NCBI RefSeq assembly: GCF_040409955.1
Contig: NZ_CP123385.1
Location: 1,347,501-1,411,500, forward strand
DNA length: 64,000 nt
Direction of reading: 5' to 3'
DNA from: Salipiger sp. H15
GTDB lineage: Bacteria > Pseudomonadota > Alphaproteobacteria > Rhodobacterales > Rhodobacteraceae
This document shows positions 52,622 through 61,130 of the stretch, piece after piece. The notes under the pieces were generated by a model. It made no database searches. It had not been told where the DNA came from and worked only from the letters and a program-made list of their open reading frames with translations. A program made the translations under genes and the position numbers. Every line of letters begins with the position of its first letter. Position 1 is the first letter of the stretch.

Positions 52622-55600
52622 GGCTCAGCCCCCGGCCCGGCCAGCGCCGAGTTGCGCCGGGTCTGCCAGAGCCCGGCCTCGCGCAGAGCGTGGAACCGCG
52701 CCAGCATCGCGGCATGGGCGCCGGGGTTGGCCGCGCGCAGGAAGGCCTCGGTCGCCGGATCGCCCAGCGTCGCCGCATGGTAGAGGTCGAAGAGATGCGG
52801 GCCGACCGCCCCGGCAAGCTGCGCGAAGGCCGCCATGTGCTCGAGCGTCGCGGCGATCTCGGCGGCGCCGCGGAAGCCATGGGCGCGCATCCCGGCGATC
52901 CACGCCGGGTTGGCGGCGCGGGCCTGCACGACGCGGGCGATCTCCTCGGGCAGGGCGCGGGCGCGGGGGCGCGCCGGGTCGGTCGCGTCGAGGTGGTAGA
53001 GCGTGGCCCGCCCGCCGGTCACCGCCTGCGCGGCGGCGAATCCGGCCTCGTGCGCGGCGTAGTCGGCGGCCAGCAGCAGGTCGGTCTCGGGCAGGTCCTG
53101 CGGGTGCACGAAGGCCTCGGCCCCGGCCACCCGCGCGCGGATCCCGGCCTCGTCCCGCACCGCGCGCGCGCCGTCCAACGCCCAGGCCGAGGCGGCAAGC
53201 CAGGCCTCGCCCGCCGCGCGCCGCGCTGCCTCGCCGGAGCCGTCGAGCGCCGCCCCCATGCCGAGCCCGAAGCTGCCCGGCGCGGGCCCGTAGACGCGCG
53301 CGCCCGGAAGAGTCCCGGAATAGGGGTTCCAGTCCGTCGCCTCGTCGCGGGCGGCGAGCGCGGCGATCACCTGCCCGAAGAGCCCGGTCAGCACCGGGAA
53401 GACATCGCGGAAAAGGCCCGAGACCCGCAGCGTGACGTCGATCCGCGGGCGGTCGAGCTCGGCGACCGGCAGTATCTCGAAGCCCGAGACCCGGCCCGAC
53501 CCCGCGTCCCAGCGCGGCTTCACCCCGAGGAGGTGCAGCGCCATGGCGAACTCCTCGCCGGCGGTGCGCATCGTCGCCGAACCCCAGAGGTCGACCACCA
53601 GCCCGCGCGGCCAGTCGCCGTGGTCCTGCAGGTGGCGGCGCATCAGCTCCTCGGCGAGCGCCACCCCCTGCGCAAAAGCGGCGCGGCTCGGCACGGCGCG
53701 CGGGTCGGTGGTGAAGAGGTTGCGCCCGGTCGGCAGCACGTCGCGCCGCCCGCGGAAGGGCGAGCCCGAGGGGCCGCCGTCGATCCGCCGCCCGTCGAGC
53801 GCGGCGATGAGCGCGGCGCGCTCGGCATGGGCCGAGGCGGCGATTTCCGGCTCCGCCCCGCCCGCGGGCAGGCGCCCCCAGACGTGCAGCCCCTCGCCGA
53901 AGCGGCTCTCCTTGACGTCGCAGACGAAGCGGTCGATGCGGGGGATCGCCTCGGCGGCGGAGGTGGTGCCGTCCAGCCCGAGATCGGCCTCGAGTCCGCG
54001 CGCCCGCGCCTCGGCGCGGATGTCCTCCTGCAGCCGCGCGCGGCGGCGCGGGTCGAGCCCGTCGGCGGTCGAGAACTCGTCGAGCAGCGCCTCGAGATGC
54101 GCCAGATGGTCCGGCGTCCCGCTCTCGCGCAGCGGCGGCGGGACGTGGCCGAGGGTGAGTGCGCCGATCCGCCGCTTGGCCTGCGCCGCCTCGCCGGGAT
54201 CGTTGACGATGAACGGGTAGAGCACCGGCAGCGCGCCGGTCAGGGCCTGCGGCCAGCAGTGATCCGACAGCGCCACCGACTTGCCCGGCAGCCATTCCAG
54301 CGTGCCATGCGCACCGACATGGACAAGCGTGTCCACCCGGGTCTGAAGCCAGAGATGGAAGGCGACATAGGCGTGGCGCGGCACGCGGGAGAGGTCGTGG
54401 TACTCGTCCGCGCGCTGCTCCGGGGTGCCGCGCTCGGGCTGCAGGGCGACCACCGCGGTGCCGAGCTCGACCGCGGCGAGGCGGAAGGCGCCGTCCTCGG
54501 CGGAGGCATCCTCCTCGGGTGCGCCCCAGGCGGCGGAGAGCTGGTCCTGCATCGCTGCCGGAAGGCGGGCGAGCATGGCGCGGTACTCCGCCAGCGGCAG
54601 CCGGAGTTCGCGCGCCTGCAGCCGCCGTTCCAGCCCGCCGCAGTCCTCGGGAATGGAATAGCCGGCGGCCCGCAGGTCATCGAGGATGGCGCGGGCCGAG
54701 GCCGGGGCGTCGAGGCCGACCGCGTGGCCGAGGTTCCAGTCCTTGCCGGGATAGGTCGAGAGCACGATCCCCACGCGGCGCGCGGCGGCGGGCGTCGCCG
54801 CGAGCCGCAGCCAGCCCATGACCCGCGCGACCGCGCTCGCGATCCCGGCGGCATGGGGGTGGTGCAGGGCGCGGGCAAACTGCAGGTCCGGGTCGCGCGC
54901 GTCCGGCCGCTTGAACGAGACGACCCCGGCCAGCAGCCGCCCGTCGACCTCGGGCAGCACCACGTGCATGGCGAGGTCGGCGGGGGAGAGCCCGCGCTCC
55001 GCGCCGGTCCAGGCGGCCTCGGTCGAGGTCGCGAGCGCCACCTGGAAGACCGGCACGCCCGCCACGTCGAGCGGCGAGCCCGCCGTCCCGCCGGCGCTGA
55101 AGGCGGTGGCGTTGACGATGGCATCGGGGGCGAGCCGCGCCACCTCGGCGCGCAGCGCGGCGACCGTGGCGGGGTCCTTCAGCGAGGGCGCAAAGAGCCC
55201 GATCACCGCGCAGCCCTCTGCCCGGAACGCCTCGAAGAGCGCCCGCACCGGCGCCATGTCCGCCGCCGCGAGATGGGCGCGGTAGAAGACCAGCAGCACC
55301 CGCCGCCCCTTCTTCTCTTTCCAAATACGCCGGGGAGCGCGAGGGGCAGCGCCCCTCGCATCTTCGCCCGCCAGCGCCTCGAGCGGCTCCGCGCCGGTCT
55401 CCGGGGTCCATGTCCCGGCCTGCGGCAGGGCGGGCGGGCTGCGCAGCGGCGCGGCCGCCAGCCCCGAGGCGAGCGCCAGTTGCGCCAGCGCCGCCCGCGC
55501 GGCCTCGGGCCCGCCGCTGTCGCAGAGCTGGGCGAGGCGGCGCAGGGTCGAGAGCGGCAGGGTCGAGACCTCGTCGAGCGCCGGGTCGGGCCGTCCGTCG

Positions 55601-55956
55601 CCCGGCAGCACCGCCAGCGCGATGCGCCTCTGCCGCGCCAGCGCCTGCAACTGCTGGAGCCCGTAGTCCCAGTAGGCCCGCCCGCCGATCAGCCGCACGA
55701 GGATGCCCTTCGCCCCCGCGAGCGTGCGCTCCACGTAGGTGTCGACCGACAGCGGATGGCGCAGCTGCGCAAGGCTCGCGAGCCGCAGCGAGGGCAGGGC
55801 GCCCTCCGGCCCGCCGCCCGAATGCCAGGCGTCCGCAAAGGCCCCGAGGTCGCTGTCGGAGAAGGAGAGCACAACCAGGTCCGCCGGATCCTGCATCAGA
55901 TCCGTCGGGGTCTCGAGGTCCTCGAGCCCGTGGCTTTCGCGGAAGACGACGTGCAT
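52618..55956 (-). CDS. cobN: Cobaltochelatase large subunit CobN with in-frame repeat insertion
   Basis: This 1112-residue subunit of the ATP-dependent CobNST chelatase inserts cobalt into hydrogenobyrinate a,c-diamide. Conserved blocks include HVGAHGTLEWLPGKSVALS, YPFIVNDPGEAAQAKRRIGALTLGH, VVDLWGSATMRTAGEEFAMALHLLG and PGARVYGPAPGSFGLGMG. Residues about 200-219 (ARGAAPRAPRRIWKEKKGR) are encoded by a copy of the intergenic repeat, in frame. The cobS- and cobT-type chelatase partners are not in the window. It follows cobW after 6 bases. Confidence 0.95.
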   Translation of the reverse strand: MHVVFRESHGLEDLETPTDLMQDPADLVVLSFSDSDLGAFADAWHSGGGPEGALPSLRLASLAQLRHPLSVDTYVERTLAGAKGILVRLIGGRAYWDYGLQQLQALARQRRIALAVLPGDGRPDPALDEVSTLPLSTLRRLAQLCDSGGPEAARAALAQLALASGLAAAPLRSPPALPQAGTWTPETGAEPLEALAGEDARGAAPRAPRRIWKEKKGRRVLLVFYRAHLAAADMAPVRALFEAFRAEGCAVIGLFAPSLKDPATVAALRAEVARLAPDAIVNATAFSAGGTAGSPLDVAGVPVFQVALATSTEAAWTGAERGLSPADLAMHVVLPEVDGRLLAGVVSFKRPDARDPDLQFARALHHPHAAGIASAVARVMGWLRLAATPAAARRVGIVLSTYPGKDWNLGHAVGLDAPASARAILDDLRAAGYSIPEDCGGLERRLQARELRLPLAEYRAMLARLPAAMQDQLSAAWGAPEEDASAEDGAFRLAAVELGTAVVALQPERGTPEQRADEYHDLSRVPRHAYVAFHLWLQTRVDTLVHVGAHGTLEWLPGKSVALSDHCWPQALTGALPVLYPFIVNDPGEAAQAKRRIGALTLGHVPPPLRESGTPDHLAHLEALLDEFSTADGLDPRRRARLQEDIRAEARARGLEADLGLDGTTSAAEAIPRIDRFVCDVKESRFGEGLHVWGRLPAGGAEPEIAASAHAERAALIAALDGRRIDGGPSGSPFRGRRDVLPTGRNLFTTDPRAVPSRAAFAQGVALAEELMRRHLQDHGDWPRGLVVDLWGSATMRTAGEEFAMALHLLGVKPRWDAGSGRVSGFEILPVAELDRPRIDVTLRVSGLFRDVFPVLTGLFGQVIAALAARDEATDWNPYSGTLPGARVYGPAPGSFGLGMGAALDGSGEAARRAAGEAWLAASAWALDGARAVRDEAGIRARVAGAEAFVHPQDLPETDLLLAADYAAHEAGFAAAQAVTGGRATLYHLDATDPARPRARALPEEIARVVQARAANPAWIAGMRAHGFRGAAEIAATLEHMAAFAQLAGAVGPHLFDLYHAATLGDPATEAFLRAANPGAHAAMLARFHALREAGLWQTRRNSALAGPGAEP
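55301..55357 (-). repeat. Intergenic repeat element, copy 3, in frame inside cobN
   Basis: The 33-base core at 55301-55333 (minus strand) is identical to the intergenic core at 25371-25403. A hairpin GCGAGGGGC-AGC-GCCCCTCGC (55337-55357) adjoins it, as a hairpin also adjoins the core in copy 2. The 57-base unit keeps the cobN frame and adds about 19 basic residues. Confidence 0.85.
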
Positions 55957-55962
55957 CGCGGC

Positions 55963-57021
55963 CTAGCCCACCACGTCGAGCGCGGCGCGGCTCAGCGCGG
56001 CGCGGATCTCGTCCTCGCGGATGCCCTCGTGCTCGGCGATCACCACCAGCCGCCCGGCGCGGGGCTCGCCCGGGCGCCACGGGCGGTCGTACTGGTGGCG
56101 CACCCGCGCGCCCACCGCCTGCACCAAGAGCCGCATCGGCTTGCCGCTCACCGCGGCGTAGCCCTTCACCCGCAGGATGTCGTGGCTGCGCGCCAGCGCC
56201 TCGATGGCGTGGACCAGTTGCGCCGGATCGCCGAGCTCGGGGAGATCGACGGTGAGCGACGCGAAGTCGTCGTGATCGTGGTCATGCGGCGTGTCGTGGT
56301 GGCTGGGGCGCGCCTCGAGATCGTCCTCGGCAGCCGCCCCGAGCCCGAGGATCACCCGCGGGTCGATGGCACCCTCGGCGACCTCGATCACCGGCAGCGG
56401 GCGCGGTGCCTCGGCGGCGATGACCTCGCGCGCACGGGCAACACCCGCGGGCCCGGCGAGGTCGGGCTTGGTCAGCAGCACGAGATCGGCGCAGGCGATC
56501 TGGTCCTCGAACACCTCCGAGAGCGGGGTCTCGTGGTCGAGGCTCTCGTCGGCGGCGCGCTGCGCGTCCACCGCCGCCACGTCGGGCGCGAAGCGGCCCG
56601 CCGCCACCGCCTCGGCATCGGCCAGCGCGATCACCCCGTCGACGGTGATGCGGGCGCGGATCTGCGGCCAGTCGAATGCCTTCAGCAGCGGCTTCGGCAG
56701 GGCGAGGCCCGAGGTCTCGATGAGGATGTGGTCGGGGCGCGGCTCGAGCGCCAGCAGCGCCTCGATCGTCGGGATGAAGTCGTCGGCGACGGTGCAGCAG
56801 ATGCAGCCGTTGGCCAGCTCGACGATGTTCTCGGCCGGGCAGTCGGGCAGGGCGCAGCCGCGCAGGATTTCGCCGTCGACGCCGACGTCGCCGAACTCGT
56901 TGACCACCACCGCGAGCCGACGCCCGCCGGGGTTGTGCATCAGGTGGCTCACGAGGGTCGTCTTGCCCGAGCCGAGAAAGCCGGTGATCACGGTGACGGG
57001 GAGTTTCGATAGATCGGCCAT
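55963..57021 (-). CDS. cobW: CobW-type metallochaperone GTPase
   Basis: This 352-residue G3E GTPase has Walker A GFLGSGKTTLVSHLM (about 15-29), the metal motif NGCICCTVADD (CxCC) and TKPDL, with a CobW C-terminal domain (about 250-345). The His-rich loop SHHDTPHDHDHDDF near residue 240 is a further metal-binding feature. Cobalt-specific CobW proteins load metal for corrin insertion; being directly before cobN under a B12 riboswitch fits that role. Confidence 0.94.
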   Translation of the reverse strand: MADLSKLPVTVITGFLGSGKTTLVSHLMHNPGGRRLAVVVNEFGDVGVDGEILRGCALPDCPAENIVELANGCICCTVADDFIPTIEALLALEPRPDHILIETSGLALPKPLLKAFDWPQIRARITVDGVIALADAEAVAAGRFAPDVAAVDAQRAADESLDHETPLSEVFEDQIACADLVLLTKPDLAGPAGVARAREVIAAEAPRPLPVIEVAEGAIDPRVILGLGAAAEDDLEARPSHHDTPHDHDHDDFASLTVDLPELGDPAQLVHAIEALARSHDILRVKGYAAVSGKPMRLLVQAVGARVRHQYDRPWRPGEPRAGRLVVIAEHEGIREDEIRAALSRAALDVVG

Positions 57022-57022
57022 G

Positions 57023-57442
57023 TCAGCTGTCCTCTGCGCGGTGGGGGTCGGTGTGGGTGAGCGGGGGGATCCGGGCGACGCAATTGCGCTTGAAATGCTC
57101 GGGGCGCTGGCGCCACGGGATCACCCCGTCGGGCGCGGCGTGGTACTGCGCGGCCCCTGCAAGGATCATTTCGGGATGCGCCGCCTCGTCGACGTTGGAA
57201 AAGACGTAGGTCCATTTCCCCGCCCCGCCGCGCAGGGCCACCGTGCAGCCGTGGTCGCAGTTCTGCAGGCATTCGGTCGCGGTGATCCGCAGCCCGTCGG
57301 GCCGCTCCAGCGCGGTGATCCCGTCGTAGAGCGCCCGGCCGGGCCGCCGCTCGTCCCGCGGGTCGGCCCCCGCCCGGCGGCAGGTCACGCAGACCAGCAG
57401 CTCGGTGTCGCTCTGCTGTGGCGTGTGCGCACAGTCCTTCAT
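57023..57442 (-). CDS. DUF1636 family iron-sulfur-type protein
   Basis: This 139-residue protein has paired Cys motifs LLVCVTCRRAG (about 15-25) and TECLQNCDHGCTVAL (about 56-70), a layout like thioredoxin-fold [2Fe-2S] ferredoxins. DUF1636 proteins recur next to cobW and cobN in aerobic cobalamin operons; an electron-transfer or metal-handling role is likely but unproven. It is the first gene after the riboswitch, one base before cobW. Confidence 0.85.
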   Translation of the reverse strand: MKDCAHTPQQSDTELLVCVTCRRAGADPRDERRPGRALYDGITALERPDGLRITATECLQNCDHGCTVALRGGAGKWTYVFSNVDEAAHPEMILAGAAQYHAAPDGVIPWRQRPEHFKRNCVARIPPLTHTDPHRAEDS

Positions 57443-57542
57443 TCGTGTCGCCTCTTTGTTGGGCGCACAGGGGTAACGGCGGAATGGATCCCGGGCACGG
57501 GAACACCCCGACACCGGCACACCCCGTCCGGTCTCAAAAGTC

Positions 57543-57730
57543 ATGGCTGGCAGGTCTCCCGGCTCACGGAATTCCGGGCTTTCGGCCCGACGGACGCTCT
57601 GCCTTCCCAGCCTGTCGGCCAGTGGCTTTCCGAGCGCCCTTTCCCGTTCACGGTCGCGGGGGCGGCTGTGCCTGGCCGCGATCTCTCGCGGCTGCACATT
57701 CCCTTTTCACCCGTTTACACGGGCACCAGC
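57543..57730 (-). ncRNA. Cobalamin riboswitch upstream of the DUF1636-cobW-cobN operon
   Basis: On the minus strand: GGTGCCCGTGTAAACGGGTG then AAAAGGGAATGTG, then GCCGCCCCCGCGACCGTGA, and the B12 box AGCCGGGAGACCTGCCAGCC (57544-57563). Its output is the minus-strand operon from the DUF1636 gene to cobJ. The 341-base gap between that gene and cobO holds this element plus the promoters; I see no gene in it. Confidence 0.95.
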
Positions 57731-57783
57731 GTGGGGTCAGATCGCCCGGAAATCCGCCCCCTGTCAAGACCGGAGAGAGCAGC

Positions 57784-58395
57784 ATGAGCGACGAGGCAAA
57801 CATCCGCCACGCCGAAAAGATGAAGAAAATCAAGGCCGCGCGGGACCGGATGATGGAAGGAAAGACCGGTGAGAAGGGGCTGATCCTCGTCCATACCGGC
57901 CCCGGCAAGGGCAAGTCCTCCTCGGGCTTCGGGATGATCCTGCGCTGCATCGCCCATGGCATGCCCTGCGCCGTGGTGCAGTTCATCAAGGGCAACTGGG
58001 TGACCGGCGAGGCGAAGATGATCCGCGAGAAATTCGCCGACGAGTGCCGCTTCTTCGTCTCCGGCGAGGGCTTCACCTGGGAGACGCAGGACCGCGAGCG
58101 CGACATCGCGGCGGCGCAGCGCGGCTGGCAGATCGCGCAGGCGCAGATCCTCGATCCCGAGGTGCGCTTCGTGCTGCTCGACGAGATCAACATCGCGCTG
58201 CGCTACGGCTATCTGGACATCGACGAGGTGGTCACTTTCCTGCTCGAGCGGAAGCCGCCGATGACCCACGTCTGCCTGACCGGGCGCAACGCCAAGCCCG
58301 AGCTGATCGAGGCGGCGGATCTCGTGACCGAAATGACGTTGGTCAAGCACCCGTTCCGCGACGGGATCAAGGCGCAGCAGGGCGTGGAGTTCTGA
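57784..58395 (+). CDS. cobO: Cob(I)yrinic acid a,c-diamide adenosyltransferase CobO
   Basis: This 203-residue CobA/CobO-type ATP:corrinoid adenosyltransferase has P-loop VHTGPGKGKSSSGFGMILR (about 36-54), VVQFIKGNW, and VLLDEINIALRYGYLD. It attaches the 5'-deoxyadenosyl ligand to cobalt. It diverges from the riboswitch-controlled operon, and its 3' end overlaps the convergent PLP enzyme gene by 29 bases. GGAGAGAG precedes the ATG. Confidence 0.95.
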   Translation: MSDEANIRHAEKMKKIKAARDRMMEGKTGEKGLILVHTGPGKGKSSSGFGMILRCIAHGMPCAVVQFIKGNWVTGEAKMIREKFADECRFFVSGEGFTWETQDRERDIAAAQRGWQIAQAQILDPEVRFVLLDEINIALRYGYLDIDEVVTFLLERKPPMTHVCLTGRNAKPELIEAADLVTEMTLVKHPFRDGIKAQQGVEF

Positions 58396-59410
58396 GCTCT
58401 CGGGAAGTGAGCGCCGCCTCAAGCTGGTCCCAGCGGTCCGAGGGCGGCAGGCCGAGGCGGATCCAGCTTTCTGAGTAGGGGAAGACCCGCGTCCAGATCC
58501 GCCGCGCGGCGAGATGCTCCTGCGCGGCCCGCGCGTCGGGGGTGGCATAGGTCCGGAAGAGCGGCGAGCCGCCGACCAGCTGCCATCCCGCGCCGCGCGC
58601 CAGCGCATCCAGCTTTGCGGCACCATGCGTGAGGCGGGCAGTCGTCTCCGTCTGCCAGTCCTTGTCCAGAAGCGCGGCCGAGGCGATCTCGATCGCCGGG
58701 CCCGAGACCGGCCACGGCCCCGCGAGCTCGGCCAGCCGGTCGCCGAGCGCGCCATGCGCCAGTGCGAAGCCGAGCCGCAGCCCGGCGAGCCCGTAGAACT
58801 TGCCGAAGGAGCGCAGCACGACCACGTTCGGCAGCTCGCTGCCGAGGCGCGGCGCGAGGGACAGCCCCGGTTCGGGGTCGCCAAAGCTCTCGTCCACCAC
58901 CAGCAGCCCGACGCGCCCGGCCAGCGCCGCGAGCGCCTCGGGAGGGGTGCGCCGCCCGTCGGGATTGTTGGGGTTCACCACCACCGCAAGGTCGGCGCCG
59001 GCGAGTGCGTCGAGGTCGCGGGCCTCGGTGACCTCCCAGCCGCCCGCGCGCAGTGCGGCGGCGTGTTCGTTGTAGGTCGGCGCCAGCACCGCGGCCCGGC
59101 CTGGCGCGCGCAGCATCGGCACGATCTGGATCGCCCCCTGCGCGCCGTTCACCGCGACGATGCGGGCGGGGCAGCCGTAGGCCGCACGGGCGGCCGCGAT
59201 CAGCCGGGCCATGTCGCTCCTGCGCGGCAGCACGGCCCAGGCCTCGGCAGGGATCGGCGGCACCGGGTAGGGATCGGGGTTGATCCCGGTCGAGAGATCG
59301 AGCCACGCCGCCCGGTCGCCGCCGAAGCGGGCCATGGCGGCGTCAAGGTTGCCGCCGTGGTCGCGGGCGGTGCTGGGGATCGGGTCGGCGAGGCTGTCCA
59401 TGCGGCTCAC
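58367..59410 (-). CDS. cobD: Threonine-phosphate decarboxylase-like PLP enzyme (CobD; CobC in Pseudomonas naming)
   Basis: This 347-residue aminotransferase-fold enzyme has DHGGNLDAAMARFGG near the N-terminus, LDLSTGINPDPYP, VNPNNPDGR and the PLP Lys in VVLRSFGKFYGLAGLRLGF. It makes (R)-1-amino-2-propanol phosphate for the nucleotide loop. The start overlaps the cbiB stop as ATGA. Confidence 0.93.
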   Translation of the reverse strand: MSRMDSLADPIPSTARDHGGNLDAAMARFGGDRAAWLDLSTGINPDPYPVPPIPAEAWAVLPRRSDMARLIAAARAAYGCPARIVAVNGAQGAIQIVPMLRAPGRAAVLAPTYNEHAAALRAGGWEVTEARDLDALAGADLAVVVNPNNPDGRRTPPEALAALAGRVGLLVVDESFGDPEPGLSLAPRLGSELPNVVVLRSFGKFYGLAGLRLGFALAHGALGDRLAELAGPWPVSGPAIEIASAALLDKDWQTETTARLTHGAAKLDALARGAGWQLVGGSPLFRTYATPDARAAQEHLAARRIWTRVFPYSESWIRLGLPPSDRWDQLEAALTSRELRTPRPAAP

Positions 59411-60348
59411 CGGAACAGGATCAGCGCGGCAAGCGCAAGGGCGCAGAGCGCCATCGCCCGCCGGTAGAGCGCCAGCGCGCGGCCGAGATCGCGCGGGTCG
59501 GGGTCACGCGCGCCGCCATTGAGCCAGGGCTCCTCGGCGACCCGGTCGCCGTAGACGCGCGGCCCCGAGAGGCGGACGTCGAGCGCGGCGGCCATCGCCC
59601 CCTCGGGCCAGCCGGCATTGGGCGAGCGGTGCTTCGGCGCGTCGCGCAGCATCACCCGGAGGCCATCGCGGGCGCGCCGCCCGGAGGCCAGCGCGAAGAC
59701 GAGCCCGGTCAGCCGCGCCGGGATCCAGTTCACCGCATCGTCGAGCCGCGCCGCGAGTTTCCCGAAGGCCTCGTAGCGGTCGTTCCGGTGGCCGATCATC
59801 GAATCGAGCGTGTTGACCGCCTTGTAGGCGGCGATGCCGGGCAGCCCCGCGACAGCGCCCCAGAAGAGCGGCGCGACGATCCCGTCCGAGCTGTTCTCGG
59901 CAAGGCTCTCGGTCGCGGCGCGGGCGATGCCCGCCGCATCCAGCCGCTCGGGATCGCGCCCGACGATCATCGACACCGCCCGGCGTGCCTCGGCCATGTC
60001 GCCCCGCGCCAGCGGCCTTGCCACGGCGGCGACGTGATCGTGCATCGAGCGCATGGCGATCAGCGGCCAGGCCAGCACCGCGCCGAGGAGGCTGCCCGCC
60101 AGCGTGTCGGGCAGCAGCGCCTGCGCCGCCAGCGCGGGCAGGGTGGCAAGGGTGACGACCAGCGCCGTCGTCAGTGCCCCGAGAACCAGCCTGCGGGTCC
60201 GGCCGCCGCGGTTGAGCCGCGCCTCGAGCGCCGCGATCGCCCGGCCGAGCCAGGTGACCGGGTGGCCAATCCGGGCGTAGAGCCATTCCGGCCAGCCCAG
60301 CAGCAAGTCGAGCGCCATGCCGCCCAGCATCATCAGCGCAAAGCTCAT
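59407..60348 (-). CDS. cbiB: Adenosylcobinamide-phosphate synthase CbiB (CobD in Pseudomonas naming)
   Basis: This 313-residue membrane enzyme, with about five helices, attaches aminopropanol or its phosphate to adenosylcobyrate. Motifs are MALDLLLGWPEWLYARIGHPVTWLGRAIAALE, VGRDPERLDAAGIARAATESLAENSSDGIVAPLFW and YKAVNTLDSMIGHRNDRYEAFG. It overlaps its neighbours on both sides by 4 bases. Confidence 0.95.
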   Translation of the reverse strand: MSFALMMLGGMALDLLLGWPEWLYARIGHPVTWLGRAIAALEARLNRGGRTRRLVLGALTTALVVTLATLPALAAQALLPDTLAGSLLGAVLAWPLIAMRSMHDHVAAVARPLARGDMAEARRAVSMIVGRDPERLDAAGIARAATESLAENSSDGIVAPLFWGAVAGLPGIAAYKAVNTLDSMIGHRNDRYEAFGKLAARLDDAVNWIPARLTGLVFALASGRRARDGLRVMLRDAPKHRSPNAGWPEGAMAAALDVRLSGPRVYGDRVAEEPWLNGGARDPDPRDLGRALALYRRAMALCALALAALILFR

Positions 60349-61130
60349 GGTGCGCCCGTCCCGAAGGTGAGAACGCCCGCGAATCCGGCCTCGGCCAGCG
60401 CCGCCGCGCCGTGCCTTGGGACTGCGCCGGGGGCGAAGATCAGCCCGCGCGCCGAGCCGGTATGGGCGCGCAGCCAGCCGAGCGCGCCGAGCTCGCGGGC
60501 AAGCCCGGACGTGGGATCGCCTTGGGGGCCGCGCCGCGCGGCGCAGCGCCCGGCGGAGGCGCTGGCGAGTGCCGCCGCCCGGCCCAGATCCCGGTCCCGC
60601 GTCGCCCTTTCCCAGTCGAGGACCAAATCCGAGACGTCGTCGAAACCGTTGTCCGCCGCGTCGGTTCGCTGCGGCGGCCCCCAGAAGCCGCCGAGGATCG
60701 TGCAGGCGGGCGGCGGGGGAAGCTCGCGCAGGATGTGCCCCTCGCGCGAGGCCCAGAGCAGCGTGTCGGGCGCAGGGTACATCAGCGGATCGCTCGCGCC
60801 CTCGACGGCGAGGCAGGCGGCGGCGAGCGCCTCGGCGCTGCCGTCAAAACCCGCGGAGCGTGCCAGCGCCACCAGCGTCGCGGTCGAAGCCCCCGCGCCG
60901 CCGCCGAGCGGGGCATCGCGCGAGGCGCCCGGAAAGCGCGGCGCGATCCCGAGCGCGCGGGCGAAGCGCTCCAGCTGGCCCGGCTCGAAGGGCGGCGCGC
61001 CCTCGCCGGGGGCCGACACCCCGAGGTCCGGGCAGGCCACCGTCACCAGCGCCACGGGACCCTCCGGCCCCATGCGCCCCTGCAGCCATTCGCCGAAATG
61101 GCCGGCCACGCTCACCTTGCGCCAGCTCAT
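60345..61130 (-). CDS. GHMP-family kinase, PduX-like (putative L-threonine kinase)
   Basis: This 261-residue GHMP kinase has an N-terminal VAGHFGEWLQGRMGPEGP resembling the CGE-motif of PduX and the phosphate-binding loop LGGGAGASTATLVALARSAG (about 75-95). PduX makes L-threonine phosphate, the substrate of the adjacent decarboxylase, which matches its placement between cbiB and a phosphatase. Threonine as substrate is inferred from context. Confidence 0.8.
   Translation of the reverse strand: MSWRKVSVAGHFGEWLQGRMGPEGPVALVTVACPDLGVSAPGEGAPPFEPGQLERFARALGIAPRFPGASRDAPLGGGAGASTATLVALARSAGFDGSAEALAAACLAVEGASDPLMYPAPDTLLWASREGHILRELPPPPACTILGGFWGPPQRTDAADNGFDDVSDLVLDWERATRDRDLGRAAALASASAGRCAARRGPQGDPTSGLARELGALGWLRAHTGSARGLIFAPGAVPRHGAAALAEAGFAGVLTFGTGAP

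Noticed and set aside
55301..55357. Frameshift or pseudogene in cobN caused by the repeat
   Set aside because: The unit is 57 bases and leaves an open frame, with conserved CobN blocks on both sides, so the gene appears intact.
52690..57012. A 1440-codon open frame on the plus strand across cobN and cobW
   Set aside because: It is antisense to two clearly conserved genes. Its translation is low-complexity Arg/Ala/Gly/Pro text with no domain, as expected from third-position GC bias.
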